A DNA stretch of 26,180 nucleotides from Rhizophagus sp. LPA8_4_AMF (taxonomy: Eukaryota > Glomeromycota > Glomeromycetes > Glomerales > Glomeraceae), in contig JADRCO010000808.1 in assembly GCA_021464525.1 (NCBI GenBank), positions 1-26,180 of the forward strand, read 5' to 3'. The position numbers and the translations under genes are program-made. The notes beneath the pieces are model-generated. The model was not told the origin of the DNA. It searched no databases and was given only the letters and a program-made list of their open reading frames with translations. Positions 10,058-21,330 of the stretch are shown piece after piece (positions within the stretch are counted from its first letter, which is position 1; the number at the start of each line of letters is the position of its first letter).

Positions 10058-11802
10058 ATGAGCGCAAGGCTAGTATCTTCCCTAAATTTACGTCCAAGCA
10101 CCCGAACCAAATTACAAAAAGCCGGTTTTCAAACGGTCAAAGACTTACAAGAAACTACACCAATAGAATTGAGTAAAGGTATCAAGAATTTGCTTTCATT
10201 CGTAATTGAACATAATCACATAATATTGACATTAAATTATTTATAAAAGAAATCGGGATATCAAACAATGAAGCATTAAATATATTACAACAAATTAAAA
10301 AAAGTACTATCATTAACACGTATTTATTGTATTGCCAAGTTAAACTAAAGATATTGAATTATTAAATTATAGATAAAGTTACATCAATATCTGCTTCAGA
10401 AGCACTACAACAAGAACGTAAACTATGTCCTATATCTACTTCATGTGAAGCCATGGACCAAATGCTTGGTGGGCGAGGAGTTCCCATAGGGAAAATAACT
10501 GAATTTTGTGGTGCTCCTGGTTTGGGTAAAACACAACTAGGGTAAATTATCTAATTATATGTACGATCTTAATACCAAATATTTCATTTAAATGCTTGGT
10601 AAATTGGTAAAATCTAGGATGCAACTTTGTGTTAATGTCCAAATACCACAAAATTTATCTGGTCCGGAAGGTGAAGCGATATTTATCGGTATGCAAAGAA
10701 GACTATTAATCGTTCTATATGGTTATATATTTTTGCTCACTCTTTTTTTCCTTAGATACGGAAGGCAGTTTTATCGCTCAACGTGCTGCTGAAATCGCAA
10801 GAGCTACGATAAATAAACTAAACGAAAATGAATGTGGTAAGATCACGTGATAACGTTAACTTAAAATATATTCCGTTTACTTCTTACAAGAGTTATTTTC
10901 TTAATAGATCCACCCATGAATTTCGAGATCGTTATGTCAAAAATTTACGTGTCTAAAGTTCATAATTGTGATGAGTTAATCGCACTTATAAAAGTTCTAG
11001 ACGAATTTTTACTGGAACATCCACGAGTATTTATAATCTTTATATATTGTTAATTGAAATAATTAAATAATTAAAATTGAAAATTAAAAACGTGTTTTGT
11101 TTCAGGTAAAACTTCTTGTCATTGATTCAATTGCATTTCATTTTCGTCACCAATTCGATGATATGGCACTTCGAACGCGGCTGTTAAACGGATTAGCTCA
11201 GGATTTGAATAAATTCGCTCAATCATATGAGCTCGCAGTAAGTACATTCTATTTCTTAAGAAAAATATTTTAATTAACTAATGAACATGTCCACCGTCTG
11301 ATTTAGGTTGTTTTATTTAATCAAATGACTACTAAATTTATAATATCTGGAAGATATAATCTCAAAGATCAGGCTGCTTTAGTTCCTGCATTAGGTAAAA
11401 AAATGTAATCGAGATTATAGCCAAAAGAGATGCTAAAGCTTTTAAATTTACTTGTAATGTTATACAGGTGAAAGTTGGGGTCATCAATGTACAAATCGTA
11501 TAGTACTTTATTGGCGCAATGAAATTCGGTAAGACTTGTTTAAAAAATAATACTTGGTATTACTATATTTATAATTTACTTGATATGAAATAGTTGTGCA
11601 CAACTTGTCAAGTCTCCGAGCTTACAAGAAACTACCGTACATTATCAAATTAATGTAAGCTAGATTTATCTTTTTAAAAAATTATAATATTATTGACTAA
11701 CAAGCAAATTTGTATCAAAATAATTAGTCGACCGGTGTTCGTGATTATCAAGCAGACTCTCTTAACAGCAAAAGAAGATGGGAAGAATTATATGATATTT
11801 GA
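10058..11802 (+). CDS. RAD51C: DNA repair protein RAD51 homolog 3 (RAD51C)
   Basis: This is a RecA-fold ATPase and RAD51 paralog, which in other eukaryotes works with RAD51B, RAD51D, XRCC2 or XRCC3 in homologous recombination and crossover resolution. Eleven exons give 343 residues: 10058-10178, 10250-10303, 10373-10541, 10618-10688, 10756-10836, 10908-11026, 11106-11237, 11307-11394, 11468-11528, 11594-11654, 11728-11802. An N-terminal helix-hairpin region ([19 protein letters not shown]) precedes Walker A GAPGLGKT (105-112) and Walker B LLVID (208-212). RAD51C-specific stretches are [38 protein letters not shown] and LVPALGESWGH. The tail [12 protein letters not shown] resembles the basic nuclear-localisation tail of the human protein. 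Exon 2 needs the donor GTACTA at 10304; the more visible GT at 10320 breaks the frame. All other junctions are unambiguous. Confidence 0.93.
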
Positions 11803-12167
11803 TATAAATAGCAATTATAAAATATTTGTCAATATAATTAATACAGTCATATAGTTTTGTTCCAAGTAAAATTTTACTTGACCAGAAAATATACGCAGTT
11901 ACTGTAATTTAATATATTGTTAGTATAAATTACATAGTATAAATACAAGTAATATCTGAAAAAATTTTTTTAATAATCATGTGATACATCAGCCTTATTA
12001 TCCTCAATTACGTCATCAAGGGGCAAAATTTAGTACCCCATTTTTCTGTTTCATTGTAGTAGAGTTTTCTTGGGACGAATTAAGAAACCTTTACTTCATT
12101 ATATAAAGACAAGCTAAATCCTTTATACGATGGCAACTATACACCATAAAGAACCTTTGTCATTACA
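11803..12167. other. Intergenic region between RAD51C and DR1
   Basis: This is the AT-rich RAD51C 3' region followed by the DR1 promoter. TACGTCA at 12009-12015, about 155 bp before the DR1 start, is a second ATF/CREB-like site like the one in the VPS16/RAD51C promoter. I see no gene or RNA in it. Confidence 0.55.
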
Positions 12168-12927
12168 ATGAGCATGAGCGATCGTGAAACTACAATTGGT
12201 AATGGTGGCGTGGAGGACGAGTTATCACTTCCAAAAGGTATTTATTTGTTATTACAGTCTATTTTTTTTAAAAAACTTTAATGAATATTTATACACTTTT
12301 TTTTATTGTTATTTTTATAAAGCGACTGTCACTAAGCTCATTACAGAAATGTTACCATCCGACATTGCTTGTGCAAAAGATACCCGCGATTTATTAATAG
12401 ACTGTTGTGTTGGTAAGTAGATTAAATAAGGATCTATCTCATCGTCTTTGTTAGTTTTATATTTATAATAAAATTTGTCAATACTCTACAGAATTTATTC
12501 ATTTAATCGCTTCTGAAGCAAACGAGATTTGCGAGAAAGAAGCTAAAAAAACTATAGCTGCGGAACATGTCATTACTGCGCTTCAAGTATGAAATTATTT
12601 GTCTCCAAAATTTACCTTGTACATTATTAATTAATTAAACTTTCTTAATCAGACTTTAGGTTTTGAAAATTATTTATCTGAAGTACAAGAAGTTTTCAAA
12701 GAACATAAAAAATTGCAGAAGGTAAAGAAATCGATTTCCCATCCTTAATCTATTAAATAGATTTTAAGAAAAAAACTAATCAATTACTTTATTGTGTATA
12801 TTAGGATCGTGATAAGAAAAGCTCAAGGTTAGAAAATTCAGGTATGACAGAAGAGGAATTATTGAAACAACAAGAACAGTTGTTTGCACAGTCTCGTCTC
12901 AAATATCAAGCACAACAACAATCGTGA
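12168..12927 (+). CDS. DR1: Negative cofactor 2 beta (DR1), TBP-binding transcription repressor
   Basis: NC2-beta pairs with NC2-alpha through histone folds, clamps TBP on promoters and blocks TFIIA and TFIIB entry. Five exons (12168-12237, 12323-12412, 12492-12586, 12653-12721, 12805-12927) give 148 residues. The histone-fold core is clear: LPKATVTKLITEMLPSDIAC, then DTRDLLIDCCVEFIHLIASE, EICEKEAKKTIAAEHVITAL and LGFENYLSEVQEVFKEHK. The C-terminal tail is Gln-rich and shorter than in the animal protein (about 176 residues). Two in-frame ATGs (12168 and 12174) open the gene as MSMSD; either could be used, and the second gives MSDRETT. All introns are GT-AG. Confidence 0.95.
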
Positions 12928-13471
12928 ATGGGAATTTTGATGTATTAATATAAAATGATGCTTTAGTATCTAGTAAATTTGCTTCTTTTATGGATTTTTC
13001 TATTTTTCACAGTTAGTTTCGAAACATTGATTTGTAATAAATATCAGAGAGTATAATAAATTTAATAAATTTTATTATAATGCTTTTTTTTTTTGCTTTC
13101 TCTTTGCAAGAACGCCATGAAATAAATTAACTATTTTATTCGATAGTTGGTGACAAGTTCTTTCTACACTTGCAATTGTAAATAACGTTCGTTTCGTACA
13201 TATTGATTTAATAGTAATATTAGTAAAGCTTACAATTTAACCAAAAAAATAATAATTTAGTTAATGGATTGTATGACGAACTAAAATCACCAAAATTTGG
13301 CTGAAACTATAAACTGATTTGTACTCAATTTTTAAAAATTAAGCTTGCTTTCTTAAATTTAGGGAGTAATTTGTTTTCGAACTCTAATTTGTAGTTTCGA
13401 CCCGAAAAGAGAAATATAATTTTCTTTTTTGGTTCGTTTAAATTAAATAAATTATCTATATTGAAAAGAAT
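12928..13471. other. Intergenic region between DR1 and the DHHC gene
   Basis: About 540 bp of AT-rich sequence with homopolymer T runs. It must hold the DR1 3' end and the promoter and 5' leader of the DHHC gene. I see no further gene, RNA or repeat. Confidence 0.6.
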
Positions 13472-15998
13472 ATGAATAATCAGGCGCGGGCATCACGTCA
13501 CGCGTCTGGTATTTTACCATCAAAACAGTTTTTTGCACCAAGAAAACCGATAACACATAGTGCTTCGTTACGAAGGAAATCTTCTGTCGTTGGTAATTCA
13601 CCAAATACGCCACCTTCGCCTGGATCAACATTTACTTCCGCAATAGGCTCACAACTTTTAAATATTCCATCTGAAGAAGAAGTTTCTCTTTTACATCAGT
13701 CTTCTTCACTCGCTCTTACAACCTTTTCATCACACCCTCCTTCCATCATCAACAACCCTTCACTTGACCAATCGGTTAATACTATTTTTAATTCAGATGT
13801 CTCTATCATTAATCGAAATTCTACACCAGTTAGACCTCCAAGTGCTTTGCTTTTAAGACGTCAACAACGTCAAAGCGGTGAAGGTGGAAGTACAGAATTA
13901 TCTCAAGCTGTTATTGATTCTGTTATGGAACCTATTAATCCTGCACCAGTTTTAGAACCCTCATCGTATAGACAATTAATGCGTCAAGCTACAATCAATG
14001 CTGGTTCAGATTTATCATCAAAGGATTTTGCAGCTGCTACCGCTTATTCTAGACATTCTGATGTTTCTCCTAATACACCTACCTCTAACACTAAACTTAC
14101 TATGATGTCATCAAAGAAATTTAACCCCTCTTCTCCAACAAAACAATCTAATTTTAATCCTTATGCATTAATCAAAATGCCTCGTATTATATCACCTCAT
14201 TCAATATCTTCGACTGATTATAAGGGGCAAAAACGTTTATATCAAGTATGGCCTGGAAGAAATCGTTTTTTTTTAGGCGGTAGGATAATGACCAGTAGAG
14301 ATTTTCCTGCTTTTTTGGTTGCTTTTTCTGCTCTTGTAGTTCCATCAGGATTATTTATGGGATTTACGTAAGTTTAAAAAGGCTCATTATTTTAAACATA
14401 ATGTGTTTCTGTATCTTTCTAATCAATTATAAAAATTTAGTTGTCCATTTCTTTTTAAAAATGTATCGCCGGCGGTGGTGTTTATATTTGTTTATTTATT
14501 TTTGTTGGCTGTGACTAGCATGCTCAGAACTTCATGGTCTGATCCTGGAGTAAGTTTCATTATTTTTAATCTATTGCATTCTCAAATTATTTTTCAGTTT
14601 TTATTAACAATAATTTAGTAAATTTATTTGATATAATGGAATAATTTTCTGCTACAGATTATTCCAAGAGACTTGGATCCATCTCCCCCAACAGAATATA
14701 TAGAGGATCAAAATGCACAAAATAATACAAACTTTGCTTATGAACAAGTTCGTAGTATTCCACTTCCAAAAGAAGTTAAAATCAATGGGCAACCAGTTAG
14801 ATTAAAATATTGTGAAACATGTAAAATATATAGACCACCTAGATGTAGTCATTGTAGACAATGTGACAATTGCGTAGGTAAGAATCTTTAAACTTTATTT
14901 TTTACATTTACTATTTATTTACAGAATGACATTTTTATTTTATTATCTAGAAAATGAAGATCATCATTGTATTTGGCTAAATAATTGTATAGGGAGACGA
15001 AATTATAGGACGTTTTTCACATTCATAGCAACAGCCACTATTTTATGCGTTTATATTCTAGGATTTTGTCTGGTACATTTATTACTCCTTATGAAACAAA
15101 AATCACACAATTTTTTTCAGGCGATCATGGGAGCACCTGTTAGATATCCTTTTATCATTTCATATTTAAAATCTCGTTTTTTATCAAATAATTAAAATTC
15201 TCCTTAACTGATTGAAAACTTTTCTTTTAGTTGTGTTATCTTTTTTCCTTATGTGGTCTGTGGGTGGATTAACAGGATATCATATGTATTTAATAAGTAA
15301 TAATTTGACTACGCATGAACAAGTAAATCATTCAGTATTTTTTTTTTATTGATAATAATAATTAATAAATAATAATTATGCATATTAATTTTTTTTTCAG
15401 ATACGTGTTCCTATGGCAAGAAGGAATGGTAACAGGAATCCATTTGATTTTAGAAATATGTGTAAGAATTGTCTTTGGGTTCTTTGTAGACCTATGTCAC
15501 GAAGGTTAGTAGTTTTTTTTCGTAATATCATATTAATTAAATAAGACATGTCACTTATATTAATAATATTAATTAAAATTTGATTAAATTTATAGTTTTG
15601 TTAGTAGACGTGCCTATGTTGATAATGAAAATTTGCGAGATGAGATTGGTGGTGTTGGCGCTTCATCTGCACTTCCAGGCAACACTTTTAATGAGGGTGT
15701 TAGAAGTACGGTTATAGCAGGTGAAGTTAATACGAGTGAAATAGACAATAATGCACTTGGTGAAGGTGATATAAGAGTAGACATAAAACAAGAAGTTATT
15801 ACTTATAATAATGGCGATGATTTAAATGAGCTGCAACCACAACAAAACGAAAATAATAAAATTAAAGAGAATGCAGAGCAAGTATCATCGTTTTTCAAAC
15901 CACCTGTTCAATCCATTGAAGTTGATGAAAATAATTCTGTACCAATTGAAAAGGAACAAACTAAAGAATTACAAACAGGATCGATTATTTCAACTTAA
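13472..15998 (+). CDS. ERF2: DHHC-type protein palmitoyltransferase, ERF2-like, containing a U12 AT-AC intron
   Basis: DHHC enzymes attach palmitate to cysteines of membrane proteins; Erf2 acts on Ras-type proteins with Erf4 at the ER/Golgi. Seven exons (13472-14367, 14441-14549, 14658-14877, 14951-15143, 15220-15322, 15401-15504, 15596-15998) give 675 residues. After a Ser-rich disordered N terminus of about 275 residues come two membrane segments (about 278-298 and 311-328). The Cys-rich domain follows ([18 protein letters not shown] onward), with the catalytic DHHC at 412-415 in [17 protein letters not shown]. Two more membrane segments follow (about 428-455 and 473-498). After them come [20 protein letters not shown] and [12 protein letters not shown], typical of Erf2. 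The last 135 residues are hydrophilic and low in complexity. The fourth intron is AT-AC: joining 15143 to 15220 gives [14 protein letters not shown], as in the family. Erf2 assignment rests on the [10 protein letters not shown] variant and is likely rather than certain. Confidence 0.9.
15144..15219 (+). other. U12-type AT-AC intron in the ERF2-like gene
   Basis: This 76 nt intron begins ATATCCTT (15144-15151), the exact U12 AT-AC donor consensus. It carries TCCTTAAC (15201-15208), an 8/8 match to the core of the U12 branch site, with the branch A at 15207, 12 nt from the 3' end. It ends in AC at 15218-15219. Splicing here joins AG to T as a Ser codon (phase 2) and gives APVSFLLVV, the expected fourth membrane segment of Erf2 proteins. 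The length matches the neighbouring major-class introns. Confidence 0.9.
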
Positions 15999-16420
15999 CA
16001 AAATAATAATTAAATAGCAACTTTTTTAATAATAATTTTTCTTCATATTTATTTATTTTTCTTTCTTAATTTATTAATTTTGATGAGAGGTTTTTTTTTG
16101 TAATAAAAAATTATACTGTGCGTGAATAATATTATATTAAAGTAAAATAAGTATAAATATATTTTTAAAATCATTCTATTTATTACTCTTTTAAAAGATA
16201 TATTTTTTGTAAAAAAAGAAATTTTTACATATAACATATATTTAAAATACCGTAAGATTATAATAGACAGAAAAGAAACCCGAAAAAGAATAAATGCTAC
16301 TAGCATATCAAATACTATTATACTAGTTAAATAAATACGCAAAAATACTAAAATAAAAAAAAAAGGTAGTAAATAGTTGAAAAAATGAAAAATATTAAAA
16401 TAATTATGCAAGTAAATTTG
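15999..16420. other. Convergent intergenic region between the DHHC and PP2C genes
   Basis: Extremely AT-rich sequence between two converging stop codons, which serves as both 3' regions. A long antisense open frame here (16049-16411) is mostly Phe, Ile, Lys and Asn codons created by base composition. I see no conserved feature. Confidence 0.6.
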
Positions 16421-18277
16421 TTATCCATTCATAAATCTAATGACCATTACACTCAAATTATCGGTACTAAAATTTGCTAAAGCATGTTCAATCAACTTCG
16501 CACTCGCTATTTGTGGATCCTTAATGTCTTTGATAAGGTCTACAGCATCTTGATCATCACAAACATCCCATAACTATAATATATACAAAAGATATAAACA
16601 AAATGTTTAAAAATAAATATAAATAACGATAAAATATACTTACCCCATCACATGCCAATATCAAAAATGGATCATTTTCAGTCAACTCAGTTTCTGTAGT
16701 ATAAGGACTACCAACAACAAAATCTTTCATTGAACTATCTCCCAGTGAACGCGTAACTGCCAATACACCTTCACGAAAAATTTGTTAAATTATGGATCAT
16801 AAAAAAAATGATATTATTCACTACAGAAATTATTTCAATAAATACCGTTGACACGATTATTCATGACGAATCCACCAGCATCTACGATTCTTTTTGCTTC
16901 TTGTGCATCACTTCCTTTATGATCATATGATAATCTAATTGCTAATCCATTACGACTAATTAAACAAAATGAATCCATTAAGATTTAACTATCGAACTAA
17001 ATATTTAATATTTGTGACTTTAATTTTACCTCAGAACAGCACGAGCATCTCCAACATTTGCAGTATATAATACTCGCTAATTTATTTACAATTAATAATT
17101 AGCTTTAACAAATAATAAAAGACATAATACAAATCATTATTAATAACATACCTTTTGTTTACATTTTATATTTGCACCATTGCTAACAGGTTCCTTACCA
17201 TTGGCAGGTTCACCTTCCGTTATCTCTTCAGTTCTCAAGAAAGAAACAATAGCCGTACATCCAGAATGTTTACCTGCATTCTGATTGAGTTGATCATCTG
17301 CTCGCAGAAAAGACAAACGAAAAATTTCTGGAATTGGGAGATACTTATTTTCCTGAAGAACTTCTTGAAAAGTCTACGTAAATATACGCATTTTTTTTAA
17401 AAAAGGAGAAAAGAACAATAAGAAACATGTTAAAGAGCAATTACTTCTATAAATCAATTTCGTTATGTACGCCTTACGTTATCTCTTGTGGAACTATCAT
17501 ACCCTAGTTATAAAAACTCACATAATCAAATTTCTTTTTTTTTTATTGGGATGTTCTTTACCTCATGAAAATGATTCCCACACCATTCAGCTGCTTGTTT
17601 CCCTGCATGGCCATCGAAAACAGCAAAGAATCCCTGACCTTCAATTCCCGCAAAATCATAGAAAAACGAATGAGCATCCTATAAAAAAGAAATTTAGCGA
17701 GGGAATGGCATAAGATCATATTTAATTGAGATAATGACAAGGGTCCCTGCTTTAGAAAAACTTTGATCAAAAAAGATGTAAAAAAAAATTCTGTCTTCGG
17801 AGATTGTGGTAGTATAATGTATTATCTCTAATTAACACGAAAATTTTCATTTACCTCCATTGTTCTTCTACATCGCTTGTTACGATCTTCACTAACACCA
17901 ATTTTAAAATATGAAAATTCACTTTTTTTATTTGATACTATCGAACTTTGTTGCTGATTAAGAGAACTAGGTGCATTTGCGTTAGAATTGGAATCTTTTT
18001 CTTCACTTTTTCCGTCAATATTATTACTACTATTAGTGGTGTTAAAAGAACCAACTGGTTTAGTTGACTTTTCTTTAGAAGTTAAGGGTACTGAAGAAAC
18101 AGACACCTCTACACTAATATCACTTGGTGAAACAGTATCTTTAGAATTCTTTTGAATAGGAGTTGAAATGTTGTTTGAATCGTCTTTAGGTTCAATTTTA
18201 TTTTTAACGTTCAGATCAGGTGTTGAAAGTTCTTTTGTAGTCTTTGAAGATGGTGTAGATGGAGAAATCGAGGACAT
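16421..18277 (-). CDS. PTC1: Protein phosphatase 2C, Ptc1-like
   Basis: This is a metal-dependent Ser/Thr phosphatase; Ptc1 enzymes switch off stress MAP kinase pathways in fungi. Seven exons (18277-17855, 17678-17562, 17373-17152, 17076-17030, 16955-16846, 16768-16644, 16573-16421) give 398 residues. The first 125 or so residues are Ser/Thr/Lys-rich and disordered. The PP2C domain then shows RRTMEDAHSFF (137-147), the metal-binding DGHAG (163-167), [26 protein letters not shown] (307-317), [12 protein letters not shown] and STDN (384-387), so all catalytic acidic residues are present. [16 protein letters not shown] and [12 protein letters not shown] match Ptc1 specifically. A Gly/Asn/Lys-rich insert of about 27 residues follows SGCTA. 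Two introns (17854-17679 and 17561-17374) are longer than the local norm, at 176 and 188 nt. It shares a divergent upstream region with the TMCO4-like gene. Confidence 0.93.
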
Positions 18278-18804
18278 TTTTCTTTTTTTTCTTGCTTTAA
18301 TTATCTTGTTTAAACTACAAACCGATCTTTTACTATGTTAAATAAATCTTTTAAAATACTTGACAAAAAAAAATATATATATAAAATAATAATAATAAAA
18401 TACAATACGATAAGAATAAAAATAAATTTACAATCAAAAAACTAAAAAAGGTTTTTATTTTAATATCATTAATTTTTTTTATTGTAAGTTCAATAATACT
18501 TATATCTTTAATACAATGTTTCAATACTAAATTTTTTTTTTTTTACTAAAAAAACTAAGGAAAAAAAAAACTACCCGCCAAACGAATGATATAAATCTTT
18601 GCAAAAGGGTCCAACCCTTCTAAGTTTCATATAATATACAATTAAGCTGTACAAAAAAAATTGCATTACATATCAACCTTTCCAAATAAAGTTAAAAAAT
18701 TTTTCCTTGTGCATTTATTTGCATTTTTGTACTACATTCATTGGATATAACAATTAGTCGTGTGGCTTGTTAAAGGTACCATTTTTTATGTTGATACCGG
18801 GGAA
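18278..18804. promoter_or_regulatory. Divergent upstream region of PTC1 and the TMCO4-like gene
   Basis: About 527 bp between two outward-facing start codons, rich in A and T runs. It must contain both promoters. I recognise no specific binding motif and no additional gene. Confidence 0.5.
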
Positions 18805-21084
18805 ATGGAAGAAGAAAAATCTTCCGAATTACCCACGTACAGTCACACTTGGGTAATTCATTTTACACGTAATCCACTTAGCCACAATAAGACAACTGAT
18901 CTTTTTTTATTTTTTCAGACTTCAACTCAACGTTTTGATTTAGCGGCATTATGTGTTTATGTTGTGACTAATAGTTCATGGTCAAATAATGATGCTGAAA
19001 AAGCTTGGAAACAAAGTTTTTTATCTAGTGTTTTTCGTCACTTGGCAATTGATGATAAAAAAGGTATTATTATCACTTATTATCATAAATAATTGTTTTA
19101 ATATTATATCCATAATTAAATCAAAAAATTATTTATAATTATGATAGTAGAACAAGATGTTTTATTAAGGATGCCAGGAGAGACAGGAAACGTTTCAATA
19201 GCAATTAGTTTACTTTCATCATCCTTTAAAAATTTAAACAATGATGAAAAAAAAGTCGACATTTGTGAAGAAGTTATATCTGATATGATTATAATTTGCC
19301 TCGGATTATCACCATCAAATTTGGAAAAGGTTGATAAGCAATTAAAAGCAAATGATAATTCTAAAGAAAGTTCTTTCAAAGAAAAGTTAGATAATGTAAT
19401 ATCAAACACGATTGGTTCCATTGATTCACCGCCGATTATGCCAGCAGAATATGATTCTAGAGCAAGAGCGATCTTATTTAAACTTGTTTCTCATTTAAAT
19501 ATTTCTCCATATAATATAAGATCAACAGAGAAAGCTGTGGCACAACATCTATATTTCTTGCGGCAACAAGCGGAAACTGGAAAAAATGACTCGCAAGATC
19601 ATGAAATTCAAGGATTGCACACTAGCGCAAATGAAAGCTTAAATGAACGTGAAAAACGAAAGAAAAAATGGAGATGGATGGCTACTGGAGTTGGAGTTGT
19701 TGTTGGTGCTACAGCGATCGGCTTAACAGGCGGATTAGGTAAACAATTTTCTATTTTTTTTTTGTTTGAATTAAAATTTTCTTATTATAACAAATTCATG
19801 TATTGTCAAAGAAAGCTGCTCCATTTGTAGCTGCTGGTATAAGTGCAATAACTGGGGCAAGTATCATAGTTACTGCTGCGTCTAGTGCTGCTTTAATGGG
19901 TTCTTTATTTGGAATTGCAGGAGGAGGACTTGCTGGTAATGCTTTTATACTATATATATTATATTATGAAAAAAAAATACTGAATGTTCAATTTATGTAG
20001 GTTACAAAATGCACAAAATAACTCAAGGTCTTAAAGAATTTTCTTTTACTAGAGTTTTACAAGATGATTCGCTTCCTTTAATCCCTTCTCTTCATGTTAG
20101 TATTTTCCGAAAATATATATTTATATATTTTTATCTTTCGAGTATTATATAAAATATATATTTTTTTAATTCATAGGTGAATATCGTTATTTCTGGATAT
20201 CTTTTGAAAAATAATGATGAAATAATGACTCCTTGGCTTCCAACTTTTCAAAATAGCGCAAATTATAGTGACACATTTGCATTGTCATTTGATAAAGAAA
20301 TACTTCGATCACTCGGACTTGCATTTCGAAGATTTTTAGCAGAATCGGTTGTTAAAGCAGTAGCAAATTCAGCTATCCAACAAACAGTATTTGCTGCTTT
20401 AGCAAATGCTTTATTATTGCCAACCGTTTTAATGAAAGCAGTAGATATGATAGACAATCCATGGGCTTTAGGTGCGGATCGTGCTCATAAAGCTGGGTTA
20501 GTTTTGGCGGATGTTTTAATACAAAGAGTTCAAGGAAAAAGGCCAACCGTTTTGGTAATTACAATTATATATACAATTATATTTTTTGATGTAAAAAATA
20601 TATATTAAAAAAAATACATATATTTATATATTTTTCTAGATTGGATATTCACTTGGAACTTTAGTTATTTGGCATTGTTTACTTGAATTGGCAAAAAAAC
20701 AACAATATGGATTAATTGATACAGGTAAGAATAAATTTTAAAAGTTTTATCTATATTTTAATAAATAATTTAACAAAATATATTATATGAAATAATAATT
20801 TAGTTGTTTTAATTGGAGCACCTATTACATCTACACAAACTTCTAAATGGAAGAATGCATTAAGTGTAGTTAGCCGTAGATTTGTTAACGCATATGCAAC
20901 AAATGATATTGTACTTGGGTTAATATATAGAATGCATTCATTAGATTTAAATGTTGCAGGATTACGTGCTGTAGATTTTGATAAAGTTGAAAATTATGAT
21001 ATTACTAAGTTTACTTCAGGACATTTAGGATATTGTGACCCTGAAACTCTTACGAAGATTCTTAAAGAAATTGAACTATATTAG
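18805..21084 (+). CDS. TMCO4/DUF726 family membrane protein with alpha/beta-hydrolase fold
   Basis: Members of this family (animal TMCO4, fungal Mil1-type proteins) are poorly characterised membrane proteins with a hydrolase-like domain. Eight exons (18805-18852, 18919-19063, 19148-19738, 19816-19935, 20001-20095, 20177-20554, 20640-20724, 20804-21084) give 580 residues. The N-terminal helical part includes RFDLAALCVYVV. A Gly/Ala-rich hydrophobic hairpin spans about 240-303 (TGGLAAPFVAAGISAITGAS). The hydrolase part has a nucleophile-elbow motif GYSLG with Ser463, VVLIGAPI, then RRFVNAYATNDIVLGLIYR and a late SGHLGY with His561. Together these could form a catalytic triad, but activity is inferred. 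I chose ATG 18805 because no earlier in-frame ATG exists. Intron 1 (66 nt) has no in-frame stop, so its retention would add 22 residues. Intron 3 uses acceptor 19815, since nearer AGs break the frame. Confidence 0.9.
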
Positions 21085-21330
21085 AAAATATTTTTTTATT
21101 GAACATTTGTTTCAGTATATTTATCTATTACTAATTTAATTTATTTTTTTTTAATCATATTATGAATTAGTAATTGTAATTAATATATATATGTATAGTT
21201 ATATATCTTAATAATAATAATAATAAAAATAAAAAAAAAATTTAATAAGATCCAAAAAATTTTTTTATTCTTATTACATAAGCTAAACTAATTTTTAGTT
21301 GTAATATTTAATAAATTATAAACACTATTA

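Noticed and set aside
10304-10372. Later donor at 10320 for RAD51C intron 2
   Set aside because: It leaves the wrong phase and creates an in-frame stop. The donor at 10304 keeps the frame into [13 protein letters not shown].
15176-15230. GT-AG intron in the ERF2-like gene
   Set aside because: It keeps the frame, but the donor GTTTTT is poor, 55 nt is shorter than any other intron here, and the product inserts residues that disturb the conserved APVS membrane segment. The AT-AC solution fits the family exactly.
16049-16411. 120-residue antisense open frame between the DHHC and PP2C genes
   Set aside because: Its composition is almost entirely Phe, Ile, Lys, Leu and Tyr, as expected from random AT-rich sequence. 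It lies in the 3' regions of two convergent genes.
17374-17561. Possible extra exon within the long PTC1 intron
   Set aside because: Flanking exons join in phase 0 with a continuous PP2C alignment, and I found no in-frame conserved segment inside the intron.
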